Positions 1 to 6,465 of a DNA stretch of 9,094 nucleotides are shown here, in pieces. Source of the stretch: Corynebacterium sp. UBA2622 (GTDB lineage: Bacteria > Actinomycetota > Actinomycetes > Mycobacteriales > Mycobacteriaceae). The position numbers and the translations under genes are program-made. The notes beneath the pieces are model-generated. The model ran no database searches and had not been told where the DNA came from. It worked only from the letters and a program-made list of their open reading frames with translations. Location: positions 95,747 through 104,840 of the forward strand of contig NZ_DDJO01000001.1 of the NCBI RefSeq assembly GCF_002339505.1, written 5' to 3'. How positions within the stretch are numbered: position 1 is the first letter of the stretch; the number at the start of each line of letters is the position of its first letter.

Positions 1-38
1 CCCGCCCCGCCCTGCCCCCCCGGTGACCCGGCAGCAAC

Positions 39-118
39 CGTGATATCACGTCCGACGCCCCGGGCGCCCACGCGACCTGTGCTTTTGCCGCCGAAAACCC
101 GCGAAACGCGATATCACG
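39..118. promoter_or_regulatory. Pair of GATATCACG palindromic sites (possible operators)
   Basis: CGTGATATCACG at 39-50 is a perfect 12-bp palindrome. CGCGATATCACG at 107-118 is the same site with one change, and the 9-mer GATATCACG is identical in both. The copies are 68 bp apart. Two near-identical palindromes in a non-coding stretch suggest a dimeric transcription-factor operator, perhaps allowing looping. The half-site spacing is too short for a GlxR/CRP-type site (TGTGA-N6-TCACA). The regulator and target gene are unknown; this is inference from the repeat alone. Confidence 0.35.
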
Positions 119-191
119 GCGAACGCAACGCCCGGCCCAGCGCTCCCTCAACCACGAAACCGGTACCCGTGCAACCCGGCAGAGGCAAACC

Positions 192-218
192 TGTGCACAA
201 CCCGCGCGGTTATCCACC
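192..218. other. Inverted pair of DnaA-box-like 9-mers
   Basis: TGTGCACAA at 192-200 reads TTGTGCACA on the minus strand, and TTATCCACC lies at 210-218 on the plus strand. Each is one base away from a recognised DnaA-box form (TTGTCCACA, common in actinobacteria, and TTATCCACA). They are oppositely oriented and 9 bp apart. No dnaA, dnaN or AT-rich unwinding element is nearby, so this is not an origin; at most it is a DnaA titration or regulatory site. A chance match is quite possible. Confidence 0.25.
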
Positions 219-252
219 GCCCGCCGCTCCGCACCGCAAGGCCCGGGCAAAG

Positions 253-270
253 ATGCCATCCTGTTGGCAT
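253..270. promoter_or_regulatory. Inverted repeat overlapping the start of the AbiEi-like gene
   Basis: ATGCCA (253-258) and TGGCAT (265-270) form a perfect 6-bp inverted repeat with a 6-nt centre. The right arm contains the first two bases of the ATG at 269. It could be an autoregulatory operator, since AbiEi-type antitoxins are known to repress their own promoters by binding inverted repeats, or an mRNA hairpin limiting initiation. If translation actually begins at 344, the repeat lies in the 5' leader. Confidence 0.3.
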
Positions 271-1192
271 GGATCGCATCAAGGGGAAGCAACTGGTGGA
301 CGGTTTGGTGGACATCCGACGGTGGACCAGGGAGGACGGGGGGATGCGGGACGCGTTGAGGAAGGGGCACCTCGTAAAGTTGTCCAGCCGCTATGCCGCG
401 CCACGCCGCGTCCTGCGGGAGCTGCGCCAGTACGAGGCGAAATGGCTGGAAGCGGTCGCTGTCGGCAAGACCATGCCGAAGGCGGTTCTGTCGGGCCGGT
501 CGGCGGCGCGGGTGCACGGGATGTGGGTTGTTGCCACGACGGAGGAGCCCGTTGACCTGGTACTGCCCTCGGGCGCGCCCCCGCCCAGGCACCAGTGGCC
601 GCGGGGTTGCCGCTACTCACGGGGCAGCTACGTGCAGGACGAGGTCACCGATTGGGGCGCTCTGCGCCTCACCAGCCCGGTACGCACCGCCGTCGACATC
701 GCGTTGCGCCACGGTTTCCGGGAGGGGCTCGTTGCCCTCGACTGGGTTCTCGCGCACTACCCCCGGGAAACGGTCGAGGCGGCCATTCTCGCCCGGGGCC
801 GCGCCCGCAATATCGGCGTTCTGCGGAAAGCATTCGCGCACGCGGTCCCCGATTCGCGCTCCCCGTTCGAGAGCTACGCCCGCGCAATCCTCATCGAGGC
901 GGGCCACCTGGGCTTCATCGTGAACGCCCGCGTCGGCCCGTACGTGGTCGACCTCTTGTGCGGGCGCCTCATCTGGGAGATCGACGGCGACACCAAATAT
1001 GACGGGGCCACCTTCGCGCGCACCGATGACATGGTCCGCTACGAGCGCGAGCGGGAAAAGGACCTGCAGAACATGGGGTACCTGGTGCGCCGCATCAGCC
1101 CGGCCCAGCTGCTCGGCGACGAGCAGGAGTTCCTCCGCCTCACCCGCGCCGCGCTGAAGCTGCTAGACCACCAGAGTCAGCTGGCCGCTTGA
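269..1192 (+). CDS. AbiEi-antitoxin-like protein with C-terminal DUF559 (Vsr-like) nuclease domain
   Basis: 307 residues. Residues about 8-45 look like the winged-helix start of AbiEi-type type IV antitoxins (LRKGHLVKLSSRYA). The middle has other family hallmarks: SGRSAARVHGMW near 75-86 and LTSPVRTAVDIAL near 134-146. The C-terminal part (about 195-290) resembles DUF559, a PD-(D/E)XK fold related to Vsr endonuclease, with E201 (SPFES), D228 (YVVDLL) and E237-x-D239 (WEIDGD) as the likely acidic centre. Such fusions are common in actinobacteria and mostly uncharacterised; substrate and role are unknown. No AbiEii-type nucleotidyltransferase toxin is adjacent. Start choice is uncertain: ATG 269 keeps the whole winged helix and its first 25 codons have coding-like GC3, but it lacks a Shine-Dalgarno; ATG 344 has GGGAGG 8 nt upstream and would give 282 residues. 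The 3' end overlaps convergent yaaA by 30 bp. Confidence 0.8.
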   Translation: MDRIKGKQLVDGLVDIRRWTREDGGMRDALRKGHLVKLSSRYAAPRRVLRELRQYEAKWLEAVAVGKTMPKAVLSGRSAARVHGMWVVATTEEPVDLVLPSGAPPPRHQWPRGCRYSRGSYVQDEVTDWGALRLTSPVRTAVDIALRHGFREGLVALDWVLAHYPRETVEAAILARGRARNIGVLRKAFAHAVPDSRSPFESYARAILIEAGHLGFIVNARVGPYVVDLLCGRLIWEIDGDTKYDGATFARTDDMVRYEREREKDLQNMGYLVRRISPAQLLGDEQEFLRLTRAALKLLDHQSQLAA

Positions 1193-1873
1193 CACCTCGA
1201 CCGTGAATCCCACGGAACGGGCCACCTCCGCAACTTCTGAGACCGACGAGCACGACGGTCCGAGCGCCAGGGCCCGGGCAAGCTCGCCCTTGTACTGCTT
1301 GTTGAAGTGGCTGACCACCTTCCGCACCCCGTCGGTGTCCGTCTCGACGCGCACCGTCACCGCCCCCGGCACGGGACCGAGGGAGTGGTACGCGCCGGAG
1401 CGGAGGTCGACGATGAAGCCGAGCCCCGAGAGCACCTCGCTTATCGACGCCCCCCAGCGCGCTCTCATCGTCGGCACGCCGCCGTCGCGGGCCGGCAGCT
1501 TGGACGAACCCGACAGGCGGTAGCGGGGAATGGTGTCGGTGGCGCGCAGCAGGCCGAAGAGCGCCGAGCCGATCAGGAGACGGCCGAGCGCCGGGTCGGG
1601 GAGGGTGTCGGCGCGGAGGGCGTCGTACAGCACTCCCGTGTAGCGGTGGATGGCGGGCATGACGGGTGCCCCGCGCAACGCCGCGTTCTCCCCGGCCTCG
1701 CGACGCTTCGAGGCGGGAAGCTTGAGAGCGGTCATCATGTCGTCGACCGGGAGGGCGGCGAGGTCGTCGAGAAGCGACGTGCGGATCGGGTCGAGGGTGG
1801 GGAAGGAGACCTCCATCGGGTCCGTTTCACCGCCCGGTGCCTTGGTCTCGGAAGGTGGGAGCACGATGAGCAT
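1163..1873 (-). CDS. yaaA: Peroxide stress protein YaaA (DUF328/UPF0246)
   Basis: 236 residues, slightly shorter than E. coli YaaA (258). Family marks are the N-terminal LPPSETK (5-11), RYTGVLYDAL (77-86), the ALFGLLRATDTIPRYRL stretch (104-120) matching SGLYGVLRPLDLMQPYRL of E. coli, and a C-terminal VVSHFNKQYKGELAR segment (186-200). In E. coli YaaA is an OxyR-controlled DNA-binding protein that lowers free iron and limits Fenton damage under peroxide; the same cytoplasmic role is inferred here. Start ATG 1873 gives the canonical MLIVLPPSETK. No Shine-Dalgarno precedes it, but TAGGGT lies 7 nt upstream, so the mRNA is probably leaderless. The same frame stays open upstream through antisense proS, but that part has no homology and is not coding. 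The gene is divergent from proS and its 3' end overlaps the nuclease-like gene. I see no OxyR-type site. Confidence 0.9.
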   Translation of the reverse strand: MLIVLPPSETKAPGGETDPMEVSFPTLDPIRTSLLDDLAALPVDDMMTALKLPASKRREAGENAALRGAPVMPAIHRYTGVLYDALRADTLPDPALGRLLIGSALFGLLRATDTIPRYRLSGSSKLPARDGGVPTMRARWGASISEVLSGLGFIVDLRSGAYHSLGPVPGAVTVRVETDTDGVRKVVSHFNKQYKGELARALALGPSCSSVSEVAEVARSVGFTVEVSSGQLTLVV

Positions 1874-1880
1874 GCCCAAA

Positions 1881-1886
1881 ACCCTA
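1881..1886 (-). promoter_or_regulatory. Predicted -10 element of yaaA (leaderless start)
   Basis: On the minus strand this reads TAGGGT, fitting the actinobacterial TANNNT -10 pattern. Exactly 7 nt separate it from the ATG at 1873, placing the predicted transcription start on the A of the start codon. No convincing -35 hexamer is seen 17-18 bp upstream, which would fall inside proS. Confidence 0.5.
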
Positions 1887-1890
1887 GCGC

Positions 1891-1896
1891 TAAGAT
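1891..1896 (+). promoter_or_regulatory. Predicted -10 element of proS (leaderless start)
   Basis: TAAGAT, again 7 nt before the ATG at 1904, predicts a leaderless proS mRNA starting at A1904. It shares the 8-bp palindrome TAGCGCTA (1885-1892) with the oppositely directed yaaA hexamer; the two hexamers are 4 bp apart. No good -35 is visible. An in-frame ATG at 1895 overlaps the hexamer and is the less likely start. Confidence 0.5.
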
Positions 1897-1903
1897 GACG
1901 CGC

Positions 1904-3685
1904 ATGATTACACGCCTTTCCGAGCTTTTCCTGCGCACCCTGCGCGAAGATCCCGCGGACGCGGAGGTGCCCAGCCACAAGCTTCTGGTGCGTGCCGGTT
2001 ACGTGCGCCGCGCCGCGCCGGGCGTGTACTCCTGGCTGCCGCTCGGTCTGCGGACCCTGCGCAAGATTGAGGGCGTGGTGCGGGAGGAAATGGACGCGAT
2101 GGGGGCGCAGGAGCTGCTGTTCCCGGCCCTGCTGCCGCGCGAGCCCTACGAGGCTACCAACCGCTGGACGGAGTACGGCGACGATCTCTTCCGCCTCAAG
2201 GACCGCAAGGGCGCGGACATGCTCCTCGGCCCGACCCATGAGGAGATGTTCACCCAGGCGGTGAAGGACCTGTACTCGTCGTACAAGGACTTCCCGGTCA
2301 CCCTCTACCAGATCCAGACGAAGTACCGCGACGAGGCGCGTCCCCGTGCGGGCATCCTCCGCGGCCGCGAGTTCGTGATGAAGGACTCCTACTCCTTTGA
2401 CATGACCGACGAGGGCCTCGACGAGTCGTACGCAAAGCACCGCGCCGCTTACCAGCGGGTCTTTGACCGGGTGGGCATCCGCTACGAGATCTGCCGGGCC
2501 ACCTCCGGCGCAATGGGCGGTTCCGCCTCCGAGGAGTTCCTCGCCTACTCCGACAACGGTGAGGACACCTTCGTCATCTCCACGGCGGGCGACTACGCCG
2601 CCAACGTCGAGGCGGTTGCGACGGTCGTTCCGCCCGAGGTGGACATCGAGGGCCAGCCGGAGGCGGTCGTGCACGTCACGCCGGAGTCCGAGACCATCGA
2701 GGCGCTCGTTGCATGGGCGAATGCGGAGGGCATCCTCATCGACGGCGAGCCTGTCACGGCCAAGGACACGCTGAAGTGCATGGTGATCAAGATTGACGAC
2801 CCCCGCAAGCTTGACGACGACGGCCAGCCCGTCGGGCCGGCCCTCGCGGCCGTGCTCATCCCGGGCGACCGCGAGCTGGACGAGAAGCGCCTCGAGGCCT
2901 CCCTCGAGCCCGCCACCTTCGAGCTCGCCGGCGAGGAGGACTTCGCCGCCCACGACTTCCTGGTCAAGGGCTACGTCGGTCCGCTGGCACTGCGCGCCAA
3001 CGGGGTGCCCGTCTACGCCGATCCGCGCGTCGTGCGCGGTTCCTCGTGGATCACGGGGGCGGACGAGAAGCAGCGCCACGTCGTCGGCCTGGTCGCCGGG
3101 CGCGACTTCGAGGTCGACGGATTCGTCGAGGCCGCGGAGATCCGCGAGGGCGACCCCTCGCCGAGCGGCAACGGCACCGTCGAGCTTGCCCGCGGTATCG
3201 AGCTGGGCCACATCTTCCAGCTCGGCCGCAAGTACACCGAGGCGATGGACGTGCAGATCCTCGATGAGAACGGAAAGCGCGCTGTCCCCACGATGGGCTC
3301 CTACGGCATCGGCGTCTCTCGCATGATGGCCGTCGTCGCCGAGCAGCGCCACGACGAGAAGGGCCTGGTGTGGCCGGTCTCGATCGCGCCGTACCAGGTG
3401 CACGTGGCCGTGGCCAACAAGGACGCGGCGGCGATGGAGGCCGGGGAGAAGCTGGTCAACGACCTGGATGCCGCCGGCCTCGAGGTCATCTTCGACGACC
3501 GCCCGAAGGTCTCGCCGGGCGTGAAGTTCAAGGACGCGGAGCTCCTCGGCATGCCCTTCCTTGTCATCCTGGGCCGCTCCTTCGCCGACGGGATCGTGGA
3601 GCTGCGCATCCGGGGCGGGGAGACCCTCGAGGTGCCCGCGGATCAGATCGTCGAGAAGCTTCTCGAGCTCATCCGCGCCGCGTAG
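1904..3685 (+). CDS. proS: Prolyl-tRNA synthetase (bacterial type, with editing domain)
   Basis: 593 residues, normal for bacterial-type ProRS. This cytoplasmic class II synthetase charges tRNA-Pro with proline. Visible parts: motif 1 region about 40-75 (GVYSWLPLGLR); the GPTHEE amino-acid-binding loop at 109-114; motif 2 about 139-165 (TKYRDEARPR ... REFVMKDSYSF); an insertion (INS, YbaK-like) domain about 224-407 that hydrolyses Ala-tRNA-Pro, with K291 in TLKCMVIK as a probable match to the editing lysine; motif 3 with GSYGIGVSRMM at 465-475; and the anticodon-binding domain from about 490 to the end. No key motif is missing. The start at 1904 gives the usual actinobacterial MITRLSELFLRTLR beginning; an in-frame ATG at 1895 would add three residues. 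The gene lies opposite yaaA and its last 17 bp overlap the convergent exporter gene. Confidence 0.97.
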   Translation: MITRLSELFLRTLREDPADAEVPSHKLLVRAGYVRRAAPGVYSWLPLGLRTLRKIEGVVREEMDAMGAQELLFPALLPREPYEATNRWTEYGDDLFRLKDRKGADMLLGPTHEEMFTQAVKDLYSSYKDFPVTLYQIQTKYRDEARPRAGILRGREFVMKDSYSFDMTDEGLDESYAKHRAAYQRVFDRVGIRYEICRATSGAMGGSASEEFLAYSDNGEDTFVISTAGDYAANVEAVATVVPPEVDIEGQPEAVVHVTPESETIEALVAWANAEGILIDGEPVTAKDTLKCMVIKIDDPRKLDDDGQPVGPALAAVLIPGDRELDEKRLEASLEPATFELAGEEDFAAHDFLVKGYVGPLALRANGVPVYADPRVVRGSSWITGADEKQRHVVGLVAGRDFEVDGFVEAAEIREGDPSPSGNGTVELARGIELGHIFQLGRKYTEAMDVQILDENGKRAVPTMGSYGIGVSRMMAVVAEQRHDEKGLVWPVSIAPYQVHVAVANKDAAAMEAGEKLVNDLDAAGLEVIFDDRPKVSPGVKFKDAELLGMPFLVILGRSFADGIVELRIRGGETLEVPADQIVEKLLELIRAA

Positions 3686-5624
3686 CTTCGCGTCCGCGGG
3701 CGGGCCACCAGAACTTCTCGCCCAGCAGCTGCACGGCAGCGGGAACGACGAGCGTGCGCACCACCAGGGTGTCCAGAAGAACACCCAGGCAGATCACTAT
3801 GCCGATCTGGGCCAGCACCACGAGCGGGAGCACGCCGAGGGCCGCGAACACGGCGGCGAGGAGAATGCCGGCCGAGGTGATCACCCCGCCGGTGCTGGAC
3901 AGCGCGCGCAGGATCGCCTCGGGGGTGCCGTGTTCCTCCGCCTCTTCCCGCGCGCGGGTCACCAGGAAGATCGTGTAGTCGATTCCCAGGGCCACGAGGA
4001 AGACGAAGGCGTAGAGCGGCGTGCTCGAATCGAAACGCTCGAAACCGAAGATGTGGTGCGAGACCCACCAGCCCAGCCCCAGGGCCGCGACGTTCGTCAG
4101 CAGCACCGAGGCGGTCATGACGAGCGGTGCGGTGAGGGATCTCAGGATCACGATGAGGCTGAGCAGGATGAGGATGAGAACCGCGGGAAAGATGACCCGC
4201 CGATCCTCGCCCGCGGCGGTTTCGGTGTCAAACAGCTCCGCGTCTGGCCCGCCCACTCTCGCGTCGATCCCCTCCAGGGCCGTGCGGATCTGCCCGGTGT
4301 CTCCCCCCGAGACCTGGAGCGAACCCTCGGCGGGGGTGACGGAGAGCCCCGCGGCCTCCAGTGCCGTGGTGGCTTCGTCGGGGGAACCGGTGGAGACGAT
4401 GGCGGGCGTGGCGGAGGCGTCGGGGAACTTCTCCCCGAGGGCCTCGGCGGCGCTGATGGATTCGGGGGTGTCGATGAACTGGTCGGATTGCGTCAACCCG
4501 GTGGTGACCTGCAGCGCACCGAGGCACATCACACCGAGGGCAACGAGGGCGGTGGCCAGGATGGCGGCCGGGCGGGCCCTGACATAACCGCCGACGCGGT
4601 CGAAGAGGCGGTGCTCCACTCCTTCCCCGACCTTCGGCGCGCGCGGCCAGAAGATCCACCTGCCGAAGAGCACCAGAAAACCGGGGAGCACAAACGCCCC
4701 GAAGAACAGCGCCACGGTCACACCGAACGCCGCGGCGGCGCCGAGGGCCCGGGTTGTCGGCGTGTGGGAGAAAAGAAGACAGAGTACGCCCAGCACGACC
4801 GTGAGGGCGGAGGCGCTGATCGTTTTCACCGTGGGCAACCAGGCACGCGACATCGCCCCGAACCGGTCGTCGTGGCGGGTGAGTTCGTCCCGGTAGCGGG
4901 AGATAAGCAACAGCGCGTAATTCGTTCCGGCTCCGAAGACGAGCACGGAGAGAATGCCTCCCGTCGACTCGTTCCACTGCATTCCCACGGCGTCGAGGAA
5001 GCGCGGGTAGGTGGCGGCGACAAGCCGGTCCGCCACTCCGATAACCAGCAGCGGAACGATCCAGAGGATCGGGGAGCGGTAGGTGAACACCAGCAGCACC
5101 GCCACGATGACGGCGGTGACCGCCAGGAGCTTGAAGTTGGCCCCGGAAAAGACGCCCGACAGGTCGGCATTGATGGCGGCCGGGCCGGTCACCTGCGATT
5201 CGACGCCCGGAGGCAGGTCGGAAGATGCCCGCTCGCGGAGCGCCTTAACGGCGTCAACGTTTCCGGAGAGCGTTTCGGACGTCACGTCCACGGGCACGAT
5301 CGCGGCATCCATCGCCTCGTCGGGGATGAGCGGGCCGCCAAGCTCACCGGCTTTCTCCCGTAGCTCACCGAAGGTGTCCGGGGTGAGGCCGGTGTAGAGC
5401 ACGACCGCGGCGGAGGATTCATCCCCGCTTTCACCGCGTTCAGCTGCCACGCGGGTGGAATCGAATCCATCCGGCAGCATCGCGGTCGCCGACTGCGGCG
5501 CCTCTATCGGGCCGAGGGAGATGAGAAACGCGGCGAGGCCGATCAGTATGAGGGACGCCCAGCGCATGGTGCGGATGAGGGATGGTGACACTCCGGCTCC
5601 TTGATTCGGGGAAGATACCACCAT
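3669..5624 (-). CDS. MMPL/RND-family membrane transporter (ActII-3/YdfJ-like)
   Basis: 651 residues with the duplicated RND plan. TM1 is about 22-38, followed by a short extracytoplasmic domain (about 40-162), TM2-6 between about 165 and 323, TM7 about 352-371, a second outer domain (about 372-475) and TM8-12 between about 476 and 636. Signature stretches are FGAGTNYALLLISRYRDEL (230-248) and ALGIDYTIFLVTRARE (545-560), both on TM4/TM10-type helices. The family exports lipids, polyketides or small molecules using the proton gradient; the substrate here is unknown. The second half keeps the Asp-Tyr proton-relay pair (D549, Y550), but the equivalent first-half Asp is Asn (N235, codon AAT). The outer domains are much shorter than in MmpL3, placing it with ActII-3-like exporters. 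ATG 5624 is supported by GGAGG 9 nt upstream. The gene starts 34 bp after the lipoprotein gene, so the two are probably co-transcribed. Confidence 0.9.
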   Translation of the reverse strand: MVVSSPNQGAGVSPSLIRTMRWASLILIGLAAFLISLGPIEAPQSATAMLPDGFDSTRVAAERGESGDESSAAVVLYTGLTPDTFGELREKAGELGGPLIPDEAMDAAIVPVDVTSETLSGNVDAVKALRERASSDLPPGVESQVTGPAAINADLSGVFSGANFKLLAVTAVIVAVLLVFTYRSPILWIVPLLVIGVADRLVAATYPRFLDAVGMQWNESTGGILSVLVFGAGTNYALLLISRYRDELTRHDDRFGAMSRAWLPTVKTISASALTVVLGVLCLLFSHTPTTRALGAAAAFGVTVALFFGAFVLPGFLVLFGRWIFWPRAPKVGEGVEHRLFDRVGGYVRARPAAILATALVALGVMCLGALQVTTGLTQSDQFIDTPESISAAEALGEKFPDASATPAIVSTGSPDEATTALEAAGLSVTPAEGSLQVSGGDTGQIRTALEGIDARVGGPDAELFDTETAAGEDRRVIFPAVLILILLSLIVILRSLTAPLVMTASVLLTNVAALGLGWWVSHHIFGFERFDSSTPLYAFVFLVALGIDYTIFLVTRAREEAEEHGTPEAILRALSSTGGVITSAGILLAAVFAALGVLPLVVLAQIGIVICLGVLLDTLVVRTLVVPAAVQLLGEKFWWPARGREATRRG

Positions 5625-5633
5625 CCACGTTAA

Positions 5634-5638
5634 CCTCC
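5634..5638 (-). promoter_or_regulatory. Shine-Dalgarno of the MMPL transporter gene
   Basis: GGAGG on the minus strand, 9 nt before ATG 5624, fixes this start over the in-frame GTG 11 codons later. It lies in the 34-bp gap behind the lipoprotein gene, consistent with an internal cistron of an operon rather than a leaderless promoter. Confidence 0.7.
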
Positions 5639-5658
5639 GCCAGCTTAACGACGCCCCG

Positions 5659-6465
5659 TCACCCGCGCTGGGCCTGCGCGGCCAACGCTATGGCCGCTTC
5701 CATCCACGTTTCCGAGGACGCGTCCGCCGCCGTACGGCGCCACCCCGCCACGAGGCTGGAGGCGGAGTCCTCCACGAGGCGAACGGCGGATTCGGCGTCG
5801 GTGGGCTCGTCGGCGGCGCCGACCTCGTAACCGGCCGCCGGAACGGGAACGGGCCCGGACCCCCCGAGCAACCCGGTCAGGTAGGTCCGCCGCTTCTCCC
5901 CGGCGCCACGGAGCGCCCCGATCCGGGCCCTGGTGTCCGCGTCCGCGTAGGAGTTGGCAAGGCTGAGGGCGTATTCGGCGGCGTACTCGCGACGCAGCAT
6001 CTCGCGGGCGGCGTCGAGGTCGGACTTGTTGTCCACCTTCACCGCGGGAAACTCCACGGGAGCAACCGCCGCCGCATCGACTGCCTGGGCCACCACCATG
6101 TCGACGGAATCGCGTGGCAGGACGGCGGCTGCGCGGGCGGCCTCGGCCGGCGCGTCGTGCGAGAGCGAGGTGACATAACGGGAGCCGGAGGCGTCGCCGG
6201 TTCCGCGGTCCACGGCGCAGGATTTCGGAGGTTCGCCGGCGGGATCGGTGCCGCACAGGCGGGCAATCTCGCCGTAGAGCTGGTCCGCCTGGTCCGAACG
6301 CAGCCGGGCGGCCGCGGGATCGTCGGCAAGCGAGCGCGCATCCGCCTCCGCCTGCTGGGCGAGCCCGAGTATCTCCTTGTTCGGGTGGGGGCCGAGCGCG
6401 TCCGCACCGGAGCACGAGGCGAGCAGCAGGCACGCCGGGATGATCGCGAGGCGGGAGATATTCAC
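5659..6465 (-). CDS. DUF4439 (ferritin-like fold) lipoprotein
   Basis: 268 residues from a GTG start. The N-terminus is a lipoprotein signal (NISRLAIIPACLLLASCSG) with lipobox LLAS-C and predicted lipidated Cys18, so the mature protein is anchored on the outer face of the cytoplasmic membrane. Residues 25-140 are Ala/Asp/Glu-rich and probably helical, with a Cys71/Cys83 pair that could form a disulfide. Residues about 150-268 match the DUF4439 pattern: REYAAEYALSLANSYADADTR, a basic helix (GEKRRTYL, 189-196) and a final helix (AESAVRLVEDSASSLVAGWR). The family's known fold is ferritin-like, but no ExxH iron ligand is seen (E190-K-R-R instead), so iron storage is not implied; function is unknown. 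M. tuberculosis Rv2844 occupies the same position beside rimP. GTG 6465 puts the signal peptide at the N-terminus, and TACGGT lies 7 nt upstream. The MMPL exporter follows after 34 bp. Confidence 0.82.
   Translation of the reverse strand: MNISRLAIIPACLLLASCSGADALGPHPNKEILGLAQQAEADARSLADDPAAARLRSDQADQLYGEIARLCGTDPAGEPPKSCAVDRGTGDASGSRYVTSLSHDAPAEAARAAAVLPRDSVDMVVAQAVDAAAVAPVEFPAVKVDNKSDLDAAREMLRREYAAEYALSLANSYADADTRARIGALRGAGEKRRTYLTGLLGGSGPVPVPAAGYEVGAADEPTDAESAVRLVEDSASSLVAGWRRTAADASSETWMEAAIALAAQAQRG

Larger units (their letters stand above)
1..268. other. Non-coding region upstream of the AbiEi-like/DUF559 gene
   Basis: No credible gene lies in these 268 bases. The plus-strand frame open from 40 is Pro/Arg/Ala-rich, low-complexity and runs out of frame into the next gene, so I treat it as a GC artefact. 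The region does hold a repeated palindromic 9-mer (42-50 and 110-118), two DnaA-box-like 9-mers (192-218) and an inverted repeat ending on the next start codon (253-270). The first 30 bases are very C-rich. The gene to the left is outside the window, so it is unknown whether these sites serve it or the gene at 269. Confidence 0.7.

Noticed and set aside
26..182. Repeated 9-mer ACCCGGCAG at 26-34 and 174-182
   Set aside because: Not palindromic, GC-rich and short; chance recurrence is likely.
40..555. Plus-strand open frame at the left end
   Set aside because: Pro/Arg-rich low complexity, no ribosome site, and it overlaps the well-supported gene at 269 in another frame.
3683..3730. Terminator for proS just after its stop
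   Set aside because: Only short GC inverted repeats without a T-run are visible, and the stretch codes for the exporter C-terminus.
1874..3784. Long minus-strand open frame continuous with yaaA and antisense to proS
   Set aside because: It is the reverse of well-conserved proS, has biased low-complexity composition (Arg/Asp/Leu/Val/Gly) and no family motifs; recognisable YaaA begins only at 1873. Long antisense frames are normal in high-GC genes.
3561..5363. 600-codon plus-strand open frame opposite the MMPL gene
   Set aside because: Gly/Arg/Asp/Glu-rich shadow of a clear membrane protein on the other strand, with no start signal or recognisable domain.
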